Assembly: GCA_003586115.2 (NCBI GenBank)
Contig: QVOM02000101.1
Span: 28,546,139-28,610,138, forward strand
From: Salvator merianae
Lineage: Eukaryota > Chordata > Lepidosauria > Squamata > Teiidae
Direction: 5' to 3'
DNA: 64,000 nt
This document shows, one piece after another, positions 47,305 to 58,509 of this stretch (positions are counted from its first letter, which is position 1; the number at the start of each line of letters is the position of its first letter). The notes beneath the pieces are model-generated. The model did not search any database. It saw nothing but the letters and a program-made list of their open reading frames with translations, and was not told where the DNA came from. Made by a program: the position numbers and the translations under genes.

Positions 47305-47963
47305 TGGAGGATTAGAATGAGTATATTTTTTGTGCTCATCTGAATGCAGGATTAGAACAAGGTCATTGTTCCTAGGAGTCTTTGGCTCTAGTTTCATTCT
47401 TACTATTCTTGGGCAAAACTCATACAAATACTGAAGAAGTCTCCTTCAGGCTCTTTGAGGCTCCTTCAGACTCTGCGTCATCTGTTTATTTGTATAACAC
47501 CTTTACATAAAACATTCCGTGTTTTAAAGGAGCACTTGACAAAAAGCTTCCTAAGCAATCAAAATGAAAATATAGAATACAATAGAATACAATAGAATAC
47601 AATTAATGATAATATAATATTGAGATCTACAGATCAAAATCCAAAACCGCTGGAAGAAAATAAAAAAGACAATAGTAATTCAAGTGGCTATTGGTGCATT
47701 AGGTGCCATACTAATGTCACTCAAGAAATACTTTAAATACAAGAATAGAGAAAATAATAACATAACTTCAAATATCAGCACTACATAGAACTAGTCAGAT
47801 TATCTGGAGATTCTTAAATCCCCCTGCAAATGCTAAATTCTTTATTGGGATTTGTATTAACTATTGGTCAAAGCTCCAGTCATTACATCTTATGGACTGT
47901 GCATCCATTTCAGGGGGGGAAAGGCAGCTGTTCCTTCCATGCAAGGCAACTGGCAGAGTCTTT
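47305..47963. other. Unassigned stretch with an ATAGAATACA repeat
   Basis: No gene recognised. A 10-bp tandem repeat, ATAGAATACA, about three units, lies at 47572-47603. Confidence 0.5.
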
Positions 47964-48428
47964 GAGCCTTTTCACACTTTCCACTGTAGAACATGATAAT
48001 TACCCTGTTCTATGGAGGAACAGACCTTACAGCACAGTGAACATCCGCACTGTGAGGCTTGAAAAAGACCAGCAGCAGGATACAAGCATTCTCAGTGAAT
48101 TGTTGGCATCCTGCTTGTGTCCTATAACATGACAGTGGATGGGAAACTTCTGCCCCCTGTCACAGTGACTGGCAATGCCAAGTCATCATGCAAGTCCAGA
48201 CACAGACATAGCTGCACCACACAATGACACAGAAGCGGGTGCAAACACAGTATACCGAGAGCTGTCTAGCTGCTCCTGATACAGCTGTGGAGCACAATTT
48301 TGTGCTCCATAGCAGGTGGCAATCAGAAGCAGCTTAGACTGGTCCTGATCACCAGGGCCTCCAGAAAATGCAGAAGCAGTTGACTAGGGACTCCCTGGCA
48401 CTCCCTGGTGTCAAGTGTGAAAATACCC
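47964..48428 (+). mobile_element. Harbinger-like MITE, group B
   Basis: Left end GAGCCTTTTCACACTTTCC, then a palindrome-like GTAGAACATGATAATTACCC, and right end CAAGTGTGAAAATACCC. Flanking triplets are TTT and ATT. The copy is nearly full-length and supplies the reference right half for the truncated copy at 16020. Confidence 0.65.
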
Positions 48429-48659
48429 ATTGATTCCAGGGTGTGAGCTCCAGGTTAAAAGCCATTTGTTTCTTATGAAAGGTTTTCTGCCTTGATTATG
48501 GCAAATATGAAATCCCTCTCAAAAAAAGACCTTTAAATGTAAAGAAGGCATTGAAGCAAAGGCTTGAAGTTAACTCAGAAAAAGAGGAAAACAATTCCTA
48601 ATTACTTCCACTAAGCATCTCTCATTTTTTGGATTGTATGGAGATTTTCTTACCCATCC

Positions 48660-48890
48660 ACCCAGCATGCTGACAGTTTGCAGAAAGGACCTTCTCAGTG
48701 GTGGAACTCAAATTCTGGAACTGCTTGCCCAAAGAGGTCTGCTTGGGGTCATCCTTAAAAAGGTCTGCTTGAAGCTACATACCTTGTAAATCTGGTTATA
48801 TGCTATGTTTTATTTTCATGTTTTATTTATAGTTTATTTTTATATTTGTAGTTGTAGGTTGCCCAGAGAAATATATTTATTCATTTGTGG
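48660..48890 (+). mobile_element. L2-like LINE 3' fragment
   Basis: On the + strand ERTFSVVELKFWNCLPKEVC (48690 on) matches the C-terminal RAFSVVAPxLWNxLPxEV signature of L2-type ORF2. It is followed by a T-rich 3' UTR and a decayed TTGTAGGTTGCCCAGAGAAA terminus at about 48852-48874. The copy is 5'-truncated and old. Confidence 0.6.
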
Positions 48891-48959
48891 ACATCACCCA
48901 AATACTTGGTCCAGTGTAACACAGTTGAGAAATGGAGACTATTTTCTCCTCACAGCTAC

Positions 48960-49850
48960 ATGGAATCAAGGAGCAAGGCATTTTTGTGATCAATAAACAG
49001 TTGGTCAAAGCGGAAAGACAGCAGATGCCGATATGCCAACAAAGCCAAGGGAGCAAGAGAAGCCAAAGTCAAAGCACAGTCCAAGTCTAAACAGGAATGT
49101 AGACGTCAAATGCAAAAAAAGCCCAGGGAGCAAGAGAAGCTGTGGTCCAAACAGACTGAGGGTCGAGGTTCTAGAAGCCGGGAGATCAAACAGAGGCCCT
49201 TTCTGCACGGACATATTTCAGATTATATCTCAGAATAGGGACTTGCCATTTGCATGCTAGTGCAGACTATGGTAGGCTTTGGGCAAGACCTTTCATAGTT
49301 TGCACTATCATGTGCATAGGAGGTCCTTATTCTGGGATATAATCCACAAAAAGGCCAAGTGCAGAAAGGCCAAGAGTATCAGGAAGGGTGTACAGAAAGC
49401 AGTTGCTAACCATGCTTTTTCCACAGTTCCTGTGATCTATTTATACCTCAGGATCTTCTCCCAGATGTGAGCTTGGGCGTGTCCTGCTTGTGCCTGATTG
49501 CTTATATAATCTCAGCTGAGCCCTGTGTTTGGCTTTTCATGTTTCTATGGCTGTAATGGTCGGCGTCTCTGCAGGATCCTCCATTGTTTCTAAAACATTT
49601 CCTAACGATGTTCATGCTTCATTATCAGGTGATGTGATAAGCTGTCTGGGCTCTATGCCACCTGGAGCGGCCTGCTGGCTTCCAGAGGCTTCTGTCTGCT
49701 CAAAGTTCAAACAGCTCTCAGGTTGAACACAATTTTCATGCTCAGAATCTGAGGCACTCATAACACCAGCCACCAACAATGGAGGCTGTGAACTTTCTTT
49801 CCTGGCCTCCAAAGTTGGGCCATGAATAACCTTTGTTGTGGACTAGCAGC
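48960..49850. mobile_element. Old LTR-retrotransposon-like segment
   Basis: The left half contains purine-rich text in which AGGGAGCAAGAGAAG occurs twice (about 49048 and 49124) among GGTCAAAG/TCCAAAC/GAGATCAAAC phrases. The right half has CAGCTGAG/TTATATAATC. From memory this style of sequence is seen in sauropsid gypsy-type LTR remnants. No TG...CA boundaries, primer-binding site or coding part could be identified, so the class and limits are weak. A group C MITE interrupts it at 49195-49371. Confidence 0.3.
49195..49371. mobile_element. Harbinger-like MITE, group C (177 bp)
   Basis: Termini GGCCCTTTCTGCAC and GTGCAGAAAGGCC (one base lost), with CAGAATAGGGACTTGCC facing GGTCCTTATTCTGGG. 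It matches the copies at 4831 and 59765 along its whole length. The flanks do not give a clean triplet. Confidence 0.78.
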
Positions 49851-50433
49851 AGCTGGACCATCATGGATCAGATTTCATAATTCAGGTCAGCACAGCACAA
49901 AATGACTCATTTTGTGGAAGGCCTCACATTCAAATATTTGCATATTCTATCAAACTTCTAAGAATTCTGACCCATAGGCTTTATCTGAGCCATAGAAAAT
50001 GGGTGCTGCTACAGCACATTAGACAAACACATCCACCCTGTTTGAATCTGTAGGCCATCCATCACCTCTGAGGCTGGATTGCTCCTCCATTGATTCCAAC
50101 TGCCATCATGTAGAGTAACAGTGATGGTGGAAGTGACTTACTGGGGTGTTTTTCGCCTGATGTGGTCTGTCAAATTCTAGGACCATTTTCAGTCCAGCAG
50201 ATCACCAGCAAGATTAGATATTGTGCAGCTGTCCATTCCACAGATTTAAAACTTTATAGGCCAAGAGATACCAGGTATGAAAATTGTTTGCCTCCTGTCC
50301 CTACATTGGACCCTCATGCTTCCACCACCGAGAGAGCCATTAAGTAATAGTCTTCCTCCCTCCCTTTCATTCTTCTTCTTTTCACATTTTTATCCCATCG
50401 TATATCCTGAAGAATCAAGACAGGTTACAGTCA
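49851..50433. other. Unassigned stretch
   Basis: No gene recognised. 50385-50430 (TTTTATCCCATCGTATATCC) has a faint resemblance to L2-type 3' tails in reverse and is too short to call. Confidence 0.45.
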
Positions 50434-50642
50434 GGGTGCCTCCAGATGTGGGTTAAAACCTGTGATTCTTCCAGGATTATATTGGGAAAGTCACATGTAT
50501 CTGTGGTGTACCTAATCATAGTCCCAGAATATTGAGGTGATGTTCTGAAACAACTGAAATACCTTCAAGAGGAACAAACATGGAAGCAGTGGAGAGATAC
50601 AAGTAATAGCCTGCAATTCCCTCTTGCCATCTGGAGGCAGCC
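50434..50642 (-). mobile_element. Harbinger-like MITE, group E, TSD TCA
   Basis: Perfectly readable termini GGGTGCCTCCAGATG and CATCTGGAGGCAGCC, flanked by an exact TCA triplet (50431-50433 and 50643-50645). It is an internally deleted copy of 209 bp. The GGATTATATTGGGAAAG and CATAGTCCCAGAATATTG phrases match the right part of the 9806 copy in reverse. Confidence 0.78.
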
Positions 50643-50645
50643 TCA

Positions 50646-52881
50646 GAGAAAAAAAAATAAATTTATAAACATGTAAAACATTTGCTATAAGATACTTCTC
50701 AACAAACAAACAAATAAAAGAGGTTGCATATTCTACTGAACTTCCTGAAGCAAGATGGCTCTACTTTGAGGTGGCATTTGAGAGAAATGAGCCAACAACT
50801 GTGAACCTTAAGATGGTAGCAGCTCACCAGTTTTCCTTCTCAATATTAGCTTAATAATTCTCAGGGACTTACCATACAGCATGGGGAAATGGTGGATCTT
50901 CAATGAATGTTGGGACTTTTTTCAAAATGTGGCCCATCACTCATGCATTTGGTTCTTTCTGCATTGCATGACAAACAACTTCTAAAAGCTCACAGTAGTC
51001 AAACCCCTTTCTTTCTTTTTGGCCTCTGTATTACATATGCCCACAAGTTGCTTCCAATGTTGTGCTGAAGGAGCCTTGCCAGATATCTGGGTAAATCCCT
51101 CCATCCCAGAACAGCTAAGAACATCTGGAATCTGCTGCACTATCTTACTTTATATTAGTGCCATGTACTGGTAGAGCCCTGGCATTGTGTCAAAGCTATC
51201 TGGTGGTCTTGTCATGATGCCAACAAGACACTGGCATATTTAGCCTATCTGCACTTGAGATTACAGTGCACAGAACTAAATACTTATATGGAAGGTTATA
51301 AACAAAACAAAACAATACAAAACGTCATACGACGCATATATGTTGTCACTTGAAGTTTTGATTTGATTCAGCATGACCTCACTTCTTTCAAAACTTAGCT
51401 TAATTTAGAACCACAGTTTTGTATCTTATTTAACAATTTCCTTCTGCCTAGCCTTTTGGGGATAGACCTATTTGTATTCATGCTGTTTGCTGGTAATATG
51501 ATTGCTTATATTTATTTCACATTAGTATTTTTTTGAGGTAAGTTCATATTTATTTCTTATCAATCATCTTTAGTACACTTGCGTCTTTAGGAATAAATGC
51601 AGTTGTTTTAGTTCTGACAAAAGAGGTTTTCCTGGAATAATAGACAGTGACACAGACTGCTAGTTTTGACAGCAATGGGGGCAGATGATAGCCCAATGAC
51701 AGACACCACAGTGCAGCTATGATCTTCAGGGTGATCCACTTTCGTTTGGTTGATTTTTATTTAATTTTGACATTCACAATTTCAGGCAGAATCACTTCTA
51801 GCCTCTCTAAGCAAAGATGCCACTGGAAGAGATGATTAAGGATTTGTTTTCCATTCCAGAATGCTTGCACAAGGAACATCTTGAATCCTGATGAAATGTC
51901 ACGAAAAATGAGTTTACATCTACAATTATTCTTCCATGGTGGGATAGGGAGCAACATGATGAAGACAGATAATTCATGACATTCCATCAAACATGTCCTA
52001 TCCCTTTTCTTTAGTTCAGAAATTGGCAAAATATATACATTTTTTTCTTCTCTCAGACAATGTTTTCATGGCCAACAGTACAGACTGCTTTGTGTGCTTT
52101 GTCAAGGTCAGCCAAGAAGTAGCTGCCACAGCATAACTGTTGGTTTCATCTCTGACATGCCTTGTGGCACCAGTGATTGCTTAAAGGGGCTGACACTGCC
52201 TGCTTATATTGCATTCCAATTGTTGACACAGATTTGACAGTTCTTGTCTCCTGGGTAACTTTAGTAAAGTGTGGATTTTCTCATTTTCATATTTGTGTAT
52301 TTTTATTGTCACTGCTTTCCCTCTCTTTCTCTCTTTCTCCCTCTCTCTTTCCCCTGCCCCATGGATTTTGTTTGCAATTCTCTTGTTAAAATAATTAGGT
52401 AATTCTGGAATCTAACTAAACAGGAGAACTGTGCAATCTGAGATGTTTTTAACTGAAATGCCAGAGAATTGCACCTGACATCTTCTGTGCACAAAACACT
52501 GACTCTGTCACTTGAGCTGTATCAAAAGCAAGCAAGCAAACAAGCAAACAAAATACTTTTGAGTATTTTGTTCCTCCTTGTGCTTATTTAGCATTTTCAG
52601 GATCAGCCATGCAGAAGCTCAAACTTACACAGGCCTTCCGTAAGATTTTTTTGTTTGTTTTTCCACATAGCAGTTAATGGAGAGGTGTTACATCACAGCT
52701 AAACCTGTAGATATTCCCATCCTTCTATCAGAAGAACACAGTAATAACTGACCAGGAAGAAGCAGCATGCCTGGAGCACTTATCTAAAAACCTGCTTTGA
52801 CACAGCAGCTTCTCCTTCATGCAGAGATGCCCTGCAGAGAAACGTAGAACTTGTATGGCATGCAGAACTCCATGTAGCAAA
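50646..52881. other. Unassigned stretch, about 2.2 kb
   Basis: No gene or repeat family recognised. A pyrimidine-rich CTCTTTCT tract lies at about 52313-52352, and an AAGCAAGCAAAC tract at 52528-52550. Confidence 0.5.
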
Positions 52882-53276
52882 GGCCTTGTCCAGACAGGCC
52901 CTAAAAATTGGGTTTATCCTGAGGCTATATTAGGATTGCCAAACAATAGCTCCAAGATATTGGGATGATATCATGCAATATAGCTATTAGTGAAATATTG
53001 AAATGACTCATCTAGTCTAGAAGCTTGCTTTTGGCATGTACTTTGAAGAAAGTGCCCTCTGTGCATGTGTGGGGTCGGCAATCACACAATTCCTTGTATT
53101 TTGCACCGTTGAAATTCCAGAAGTAGCTGTCTCACCATCACAGAAGCAAGCACCCAGATAGATAAGTATCTGTGCTTGCCCTGTGATTTTGCCCTACTGT
53201 CTGGCAGGAATGGAGAGAGGCGATTGCAGGATCCAACAAAATCCTGCATGTTCCTTTCACCGTCTGGAGGAAGCTC
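52882..53276 (-). mobile_element. Harbinger-like MITE, group E
   Basis: Left end GGCCTTGTCCAGACAGG, then CTGAGGCTATATTAGG as in the other copies. Right end CACCGTCTGGAGGAAGCTC, preceded by GGCGATTGCAGGATCC. The termini have diverged from GGGTGCCTCCAGATG, but the order of internal phrases is kept. Confidence 0.5.
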
Positions 53277-53716
53277 TGTGTAGCATTTGCTGTAACTACT
53301 GCTGTTTAAATAGTCCACTTTCTACCACTATCATGGAACTTTTGCAAGCTTGCTGTGCTTCTGCATGATACCTACAGGAAACTAAACCCAGTGGAGAATA
53401 AAATAATGAAACCACGATTCCAAACACTGATGCACCACTGATGTTTGTTGCAGCAAACATCAAATTACTAAAAACTGGAAGCATGCAAATATTCCAAATA
53501 GTTAGAACTGCCTTAACAAATTATGGAAAATAACGTTAAAAGAGCATATTGCAAATCTGCAAAGGAAAATGGAAGGTGAAAAATCACTTCTTCTTCTTTT
53601 TTTCCCCCCAGATATGTCAAGCCTGTATTGAGTTCTTTATGGAAATAGATGAATATAAATTTCTGGAGGAAGATTATGTGATGCCATATTTTGAGTAAAA
53701 TAATTTATACCATTTC
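53277..53716. other. Unassigned stretch
   Basis: Nothing recognised between the group E element and the CR1 3' end. Confidence 0.5.
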
Positions 53717-55850
53717 ATAGAAGCATAGAATCATAGATGGAAGGGACCCCCAGGGTCATCGAGTCCAAGCCCCTGCTTAATGCAGGATTCACTAAAGCAT
53801 CCCAGACAGATTTCCGTCCAGCCTTTCCTTGAAGACCTCCAGCGAAGGAGAGCCCACCACCTCCTGCGGTAACCTGTTCCAGTGACTGATTGCCCTTACG
53901 GTCAGAAAGTTTTTCCTAATATCTAGCCTGTATCTACTCCCTTGAAGTTTCATCCCATTGTTTTTAGTCCTTCCTTCTTGCGCAACTGAGAATAGGGCCA
54001 ATCCTTCTGCACTGTGACAGCCCTTCAGATACTTGAAAACAGCTATCATATCTCCTCTCAGTCTTCTCTTCTGCAGGCTAAACATTCCTAGGTCCTTTAA
54101 CCGTTCCTCGTAGGACATGGTTTGCAGACCAGTCACCATTTTGGTTGCCCTTCTCTGAACTTGTTCCAGTTTGTCAATGTCTTTTTTAAACTGGGGTGCC
54201 CAGAACTGGACACAATACTCCAGATGAGGTCTGACCAAGGAAGAGTAAAGTGGGATAATTACTTCTCGTGATCTAGACTCTATGCTTCTCTTGATATAGC
54301 CCAGGATGGTGTTTGCCATTTTTGCAGCTGCATCACACTGTTCACTCATGTTTAATCTATGATCTACTAGTACATCCAGATCCTTTTCACATGTGCTGCT
54401 GCTCAGCGAGATTCCTCCCATTCTGTATTGCATATTGTCATTTTTCTTACCAGATGTAAAACTTTGCATTTCTCCCCGTTAAATGTCATTCTGTTAGTTT
54501 CAGTCCACTGTTCAAGCTTGTCCACATCATTTTGAATCCTCTCTTTCTCCTCCCTAGTGTTAGCAACCCCTCCTAGTTTTGTGTCATCTGCAAATTTGAT
54601 CAGCATCCCCTCGACACCTTCATCCAGATCGTTTATAAAAATGTTGAACAGCAATGGGCCCAAGACAGAGCCTTGCGGTACCCCACTCGAGACAGTCTTC
54701 CAATCGGATGTGAAGCCATTTATGACCACTCTTTGAGTACGATCACTAAGCCAGTTATGAATCCACCTAACAGTTGTCCTGTCAATCCCATATTTGATCA
54801 TTTTTTCAATAAGTATAGTATGAGACACCTTGTCAAATGCTTTGCTGAAGTCAAGATATACTATGTCCACAGCCTTTCCTTGATCGATCCATCCAGTAAT
54901 TTTGTCAAAAAAGGAAATGAGATTAGTCTGGCATGGCATGCTTGTAACAAATCCATATTTAATGATTTGTTCAAGGATCTTGCCTGGTATTGAAGTCAGG
55001 CTCACAGGCCTGTAGTTTCCTGGGTCAGCCTTCTTTCCTTTTTTAAAGATAGGTACAACATTCACCCTTCTCCAATCTTCTGGGACTTCTCCTGTTTTCC
55101 ATGAGTTCTCAGATATCACAGAGAGTGATTCAGCAATTATATCAGCTAATTCCTTCAGCACCCTAGGATGTAATTCATCTGGGCCTGGAGACTTGAATTC
55201 ATTTAAGTTTGCTAAATGTTCCCTCACCTTCTCCTTGTCCATACAGAGCCTTGATTCTCTTATTCCCTCAACAGCACAGTGAAGGCCAACTGATGTTTCA
55301 TTTCCTTTCTGAGAGAAAACAGATGCGAAATAGGAGTTCAGAAGTTCTGCCTTCTCAATGTTGTTTTTAACCAAATCACCCTTCTCATTCTGTAAAGGTC
55401 CTATAGCTTCTTTGACTTTTCTTTTGCTTCTGACATACCCCCAAAACCCTTTTTTATTGTTTTTGGCCTCTCTTGCAATCCTCAATTCATTTTTAGCTTT
55501 TGCCTTTCTGACACTTACCCTGCAGTTCCTGCAGATCGCATTATATTCTTCTTTTGATATGTCCCCCTCTTTCATTTTTTAAAACATTTCTTTTTTTTCT
55601 TTTTAGCAAGTTATTAAGTGCAGGGTTTATCCAGCCTGGTCTCTTTAGATGCTTGCCATTCTTTCTTCTTTTAAGAATTGTTAAAGATTGTGCCTCTAGG
55701 ATCTCCTTTCTCAAAATTTCCCATCCTTCCTGGACATTTCTGTCCTTTAAGACATCCAGCCAATGGATCCTTCCTACCCTCCTTCTGAGTCCATCAAAAT
55801 CTGCACCTCTGAAATCTAACCTTTAAGTCTGAGTCCGTTCTGATCCTGTA
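53717..55850 (-). mobile_element. CR1 LINE, 5'-truncated, about 2.1 kb, minus strand
   Basis: Read on the minus strand, the element starts near 55850 within the end of the endonuclease region, continues through the RT and ends at the 3' tail (CATAGAAGCATAGAATCATAG on the + strand at 53717-53740). It belongs to the same subfamily as the 29886 copy. The 5' limit is approximate, because similarity to the 17 kb copy fades just upstream of DFRGADFDGLRRR. Confidence 0.93.
53792..55822 (-). pseudogene. CR1 ORF2 (reverse transcriptase), frameshifted, with internal deletion
   Basis: The minus strand encodes DFRGADFDGLRRR (55822 down). It then needs a frame change at an A-run near 55590 with one extra A. 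The long RT segment follows (54403-55575, 390 residues): GPDELHPRVLKEL, PIFKKGKKADPGNYRPVSL, YLDFSKAFDKVSH, SGVPQGSVLGP and catalytic FADDT at about residues 328-332. Against the 17 kb copy, 17 residues are missing in frame between LEQIIK and GFVT (near 54965), in the linker between conserved RT blocks. A second frame change near 54445 leads into [14 protein letters not shown]...WNRLPQEVV (to 53792). It is inactive as it stands. Confidence 0.93.
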
Positions 55851-56819
55851 TACCTTTAATGTGACTAGTCTGTACCCACTCACCTGGGTAGGCAAGGGAG
55901 AGTTTATTGTTTGTTTCAATGTCAATTTCATTATTGCTATTTTTTGTTTGTTTGTTGCTTTTCTTTTGTTTTCTATAATAGTTTGATTGTATTTTTGCTT
56001 ATTTTTAAATAATAAAGCTAAAAAAAAAAGCAAAAGCAAAAAAAGCCCACTGATTTTATAATGATTGTCCACATCTGGAAAAGAAAGAAAAAGCAGGAGA
56101 GGGAACTCCCCACATATAGGAATTAAAAACAAAATGCTGATAGATTATATTGAGGGCACGCTAGATATATTAGCATCTAGTTATTTTGTTCCCATTTTAT
56201 TACATTGTTTATCATTATTTTTGGATCACTTTTTATAACATAAATAAGGGATTGCCAGTGATGAAGACCTTAATTGCACTGAAATAAGTTTTGCCATGAC
56301 ATCAATTATTTACAGATGTTTTCTATTAAATTGCCTCATTTGCTGAATACTGTTATTTTATCTATAAATAAGATGTATACCCATATATATGCCAGTGAAC
56401 TCTTCCACTACTGCAGGTATTGAAATTTGGCTGTGACATCAACTACATACAAGAAGGTTTCCTACTATACTCCTTTGCTTTCAAAGTGCTATCAGTTATT
56501 GGATAAGTTAATATATTTACATATGTCAGTGGATTTATGTATTACTGCAGCTATTTGTTTTGTATTATTCATTAAGGATTATGAGTTGATGCTTGTGTTT
56601 GGCAATATATGTTAAAATCGTATTTTATCTATAATTATCAGGAATAACTGAGATCATACCCATATTGGTTTGTAATTGAATATTCTTTTTTTGAGTGGAT
56701 TCTCCATTTTTTATTTATTTATTTTAAGAATTATGTTTTAAGTGGCTGCAAAAGATGATGTTAGGTGTTGACAGAAATCAGAGCAAGGATCCTGCAGATA
56801 GTGTCTCACCTTTTGACTA
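55851..56819. other. Unassigned AT-rich stretch
   Basis: No gene recognised. An A-run and AAAAGC tract lie at 56019-56045. Confidence 0.5.
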
Positions 56820-57171
56820 GAGATATGCAAAATTAGTTTGGGTTTGGTCCATTTTGAATCAAATTGGGTGGTTCAACACAGTTCAAACTGAACCAATGCC
56901 TGTATGAGATGACCCAGTTTGATTTAAATCAAACCAGGGGATGTTCAATCAAAAATACCAAACCACCCAATTCTGTTCAAACCAGTTAGATTTGGCCCCA
57001 CCTGGTCCTTTAAATAGGGCTTTCTCCAATGTATTTTATTGCATTTTTCTTTTCTTTTCTAATGATCAAACCATTCACAAACAATTTCAGATTAAATAAG
57101 AAATGAGTCAAGCTTGTTCAACTTGGTTCTAGATTGAATTGAACAAACAGACTTTAGTTCATGCACTTCTC
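56820..57171. mobile_element. TA-flanked MITE, GAAC/GTTC-rich
   Basis: Starts GAGATATGCAAAATTAG and ends GTTCATGCACTTCTC, with TA on each side (56818-56819 and 57172-57173). The interior has TTTGAATCAAATTGG, GGTTCAAC and AGTTTGATTTAAATC in facing orientations. Confidence 0.55.
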
Positions 57172-57173
57172 TA

Positions 57174-57737
57174 CTTTTGACTTATCCTCTCTTTCTCTGT
57201 ACTGTCCCCAGAGAGGAAATTGCAGCCCTGGTTGCAACAGGGGGTGAGACATTTAACTTCTGAAGCAAGAAGCAGGCTGAAGAAGAGATGACTGGACTGA
57301 ACTAAGGATGCTGCAGATGATGCTTTTCTCAATGTGTTTTCCCCTTTTCATTTAACTGTCTTGGGGAGGTAGGTATAGACATCGGTTGAGTATTGTTTGA
57401 AGCTTCTCAATTCAGTCTGGTCACCCCTACTGTCAATAGCCTCTTGTTTCAGCAGCTGGAGTTCTTAGTCCCTGCAGCAGCTAGCATTGCAACTGATACA
57501 GTTTCTGTGCTTTTTTGATGATCTGATCACAATCTCCTTACCACAGAAGCAATCTCCTTACTGTAGATGCCTTCCTGCACTCCTCCCTCAGCCACAAATG
57601 CCAGAATGGAGAATGGACTTAGCAACAGGTCATTCCAGCTGCAGCTGCCCTTCCTTTTCAGCTGAATGACCTGGAGAATCTGGACCCAAAACTCCTTATA
57701 GTGAAACCAGAGTCTGAGTAAGTTGAAGTGAAGCACA
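57174..57737. other. Unassigned stretch
   Basis: No gene or repeat family recognised. Confidence 0.5.
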
Positions 57738-58509
57738 GGGTACCTCCAGGAATGGGTAAAACCCATGGTTTTCCTTGTGCTATATTGGGAATGCCACATG
57801 TATCCTTGGCATTCCAAATATAGTCCCAGGATATCTAGCAACAACATGGGATATCCTGTAATAGTGAGTGTTTATCTGTGTCTGCCATCAGTTTCTGTAA
57901 TTGTCCATCTAGCCAAGTACAAGAGAAAAGATGAAGGGAAGTGGGAAGATCCTTTCTAGCATATGGGTATTTTGAAGAGGGACAATTACAGAAGCAACAG
58001 ACAGGCACAGGTAAGAATGTTCCCTCCAATATCTCATCCACTGGCTGGGCTACCCTGCCTCCAAGTGCTCCAGGGTGAATGCCTTGGATGTCCATGCTCA
58101 CTGACTTGTCTGTTCTTTTCACTCCTGTTTCCCCTCTAAGCCCGCCCTTGCAGCCTTCACTGCTATGTTGGTGGGGGAGGCATTTATAGGAGGGTCAATA
58201 GTGTCAGCTGCTTGTTTTACTGCCCAGCCACCTTTGCCCTAGTTTGCTGGTGTTATGGTTCTCCTCTGTTTGGTCTGCTGTCATGAGAAACTGGAGATAA
58301 GTGCCAGCTTTTAGACCCAGTGGACCAACTCCTCTGTGTATTCAGTCATCAGCTAATAAATGAATTTTCACATGGTCTGGTTGCATTCTGAGCATTTAGT
58401 TCTGGTCGGGTATTGGAAGGTGATCCTGACAGCCATATCTGGTGGGGGTAATGAGAAACAATTGTGAGATCTTCTTTAGATTCTGCAATTACCTCTTGAT
58501 GTCTGGCAC
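57738..58509 (-). mobile_element. Harbinger-like MITE, group E, with a foreign insert
   Basis: The left end GGGTACCTCCAGGAATGGG is followed by GTGCTATATTGGGAATGCC and CAAATATAGTCCCAGG. The right end is CAATTGTGAGATCTTC, CTGCAATTACCTCTTGATG, GTCTGGCAC. These match the reversed 9806 copy at both ends. About 410 bp in the middle (58020-58432) has no counterpart in other group E copies. Confidence 0.55.
58020..58432 (+). mobile_element. Possible solo-LTR-like insert within group E element
   Basis: The insert has a TATA-like CATTTATAGG at about 58176-58185, an AATAAA at about 58354, and ends ATCCTGACA. Promoter box, polyadenylation signal and a ...CA end in that order suggest an LTR, but I could not find a matching TG start or a 4-6 bp target duplication. 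It could equally be unique sequence between two separate group E pieces. Confidence 0.3.

Noticed and set aside
55554..55826. Plus-strand frame of 90 codons (phenylalanine/leucine-rich)
   Set aside because: It is the antisense shadow of the minus-strand CR1 ORF2.
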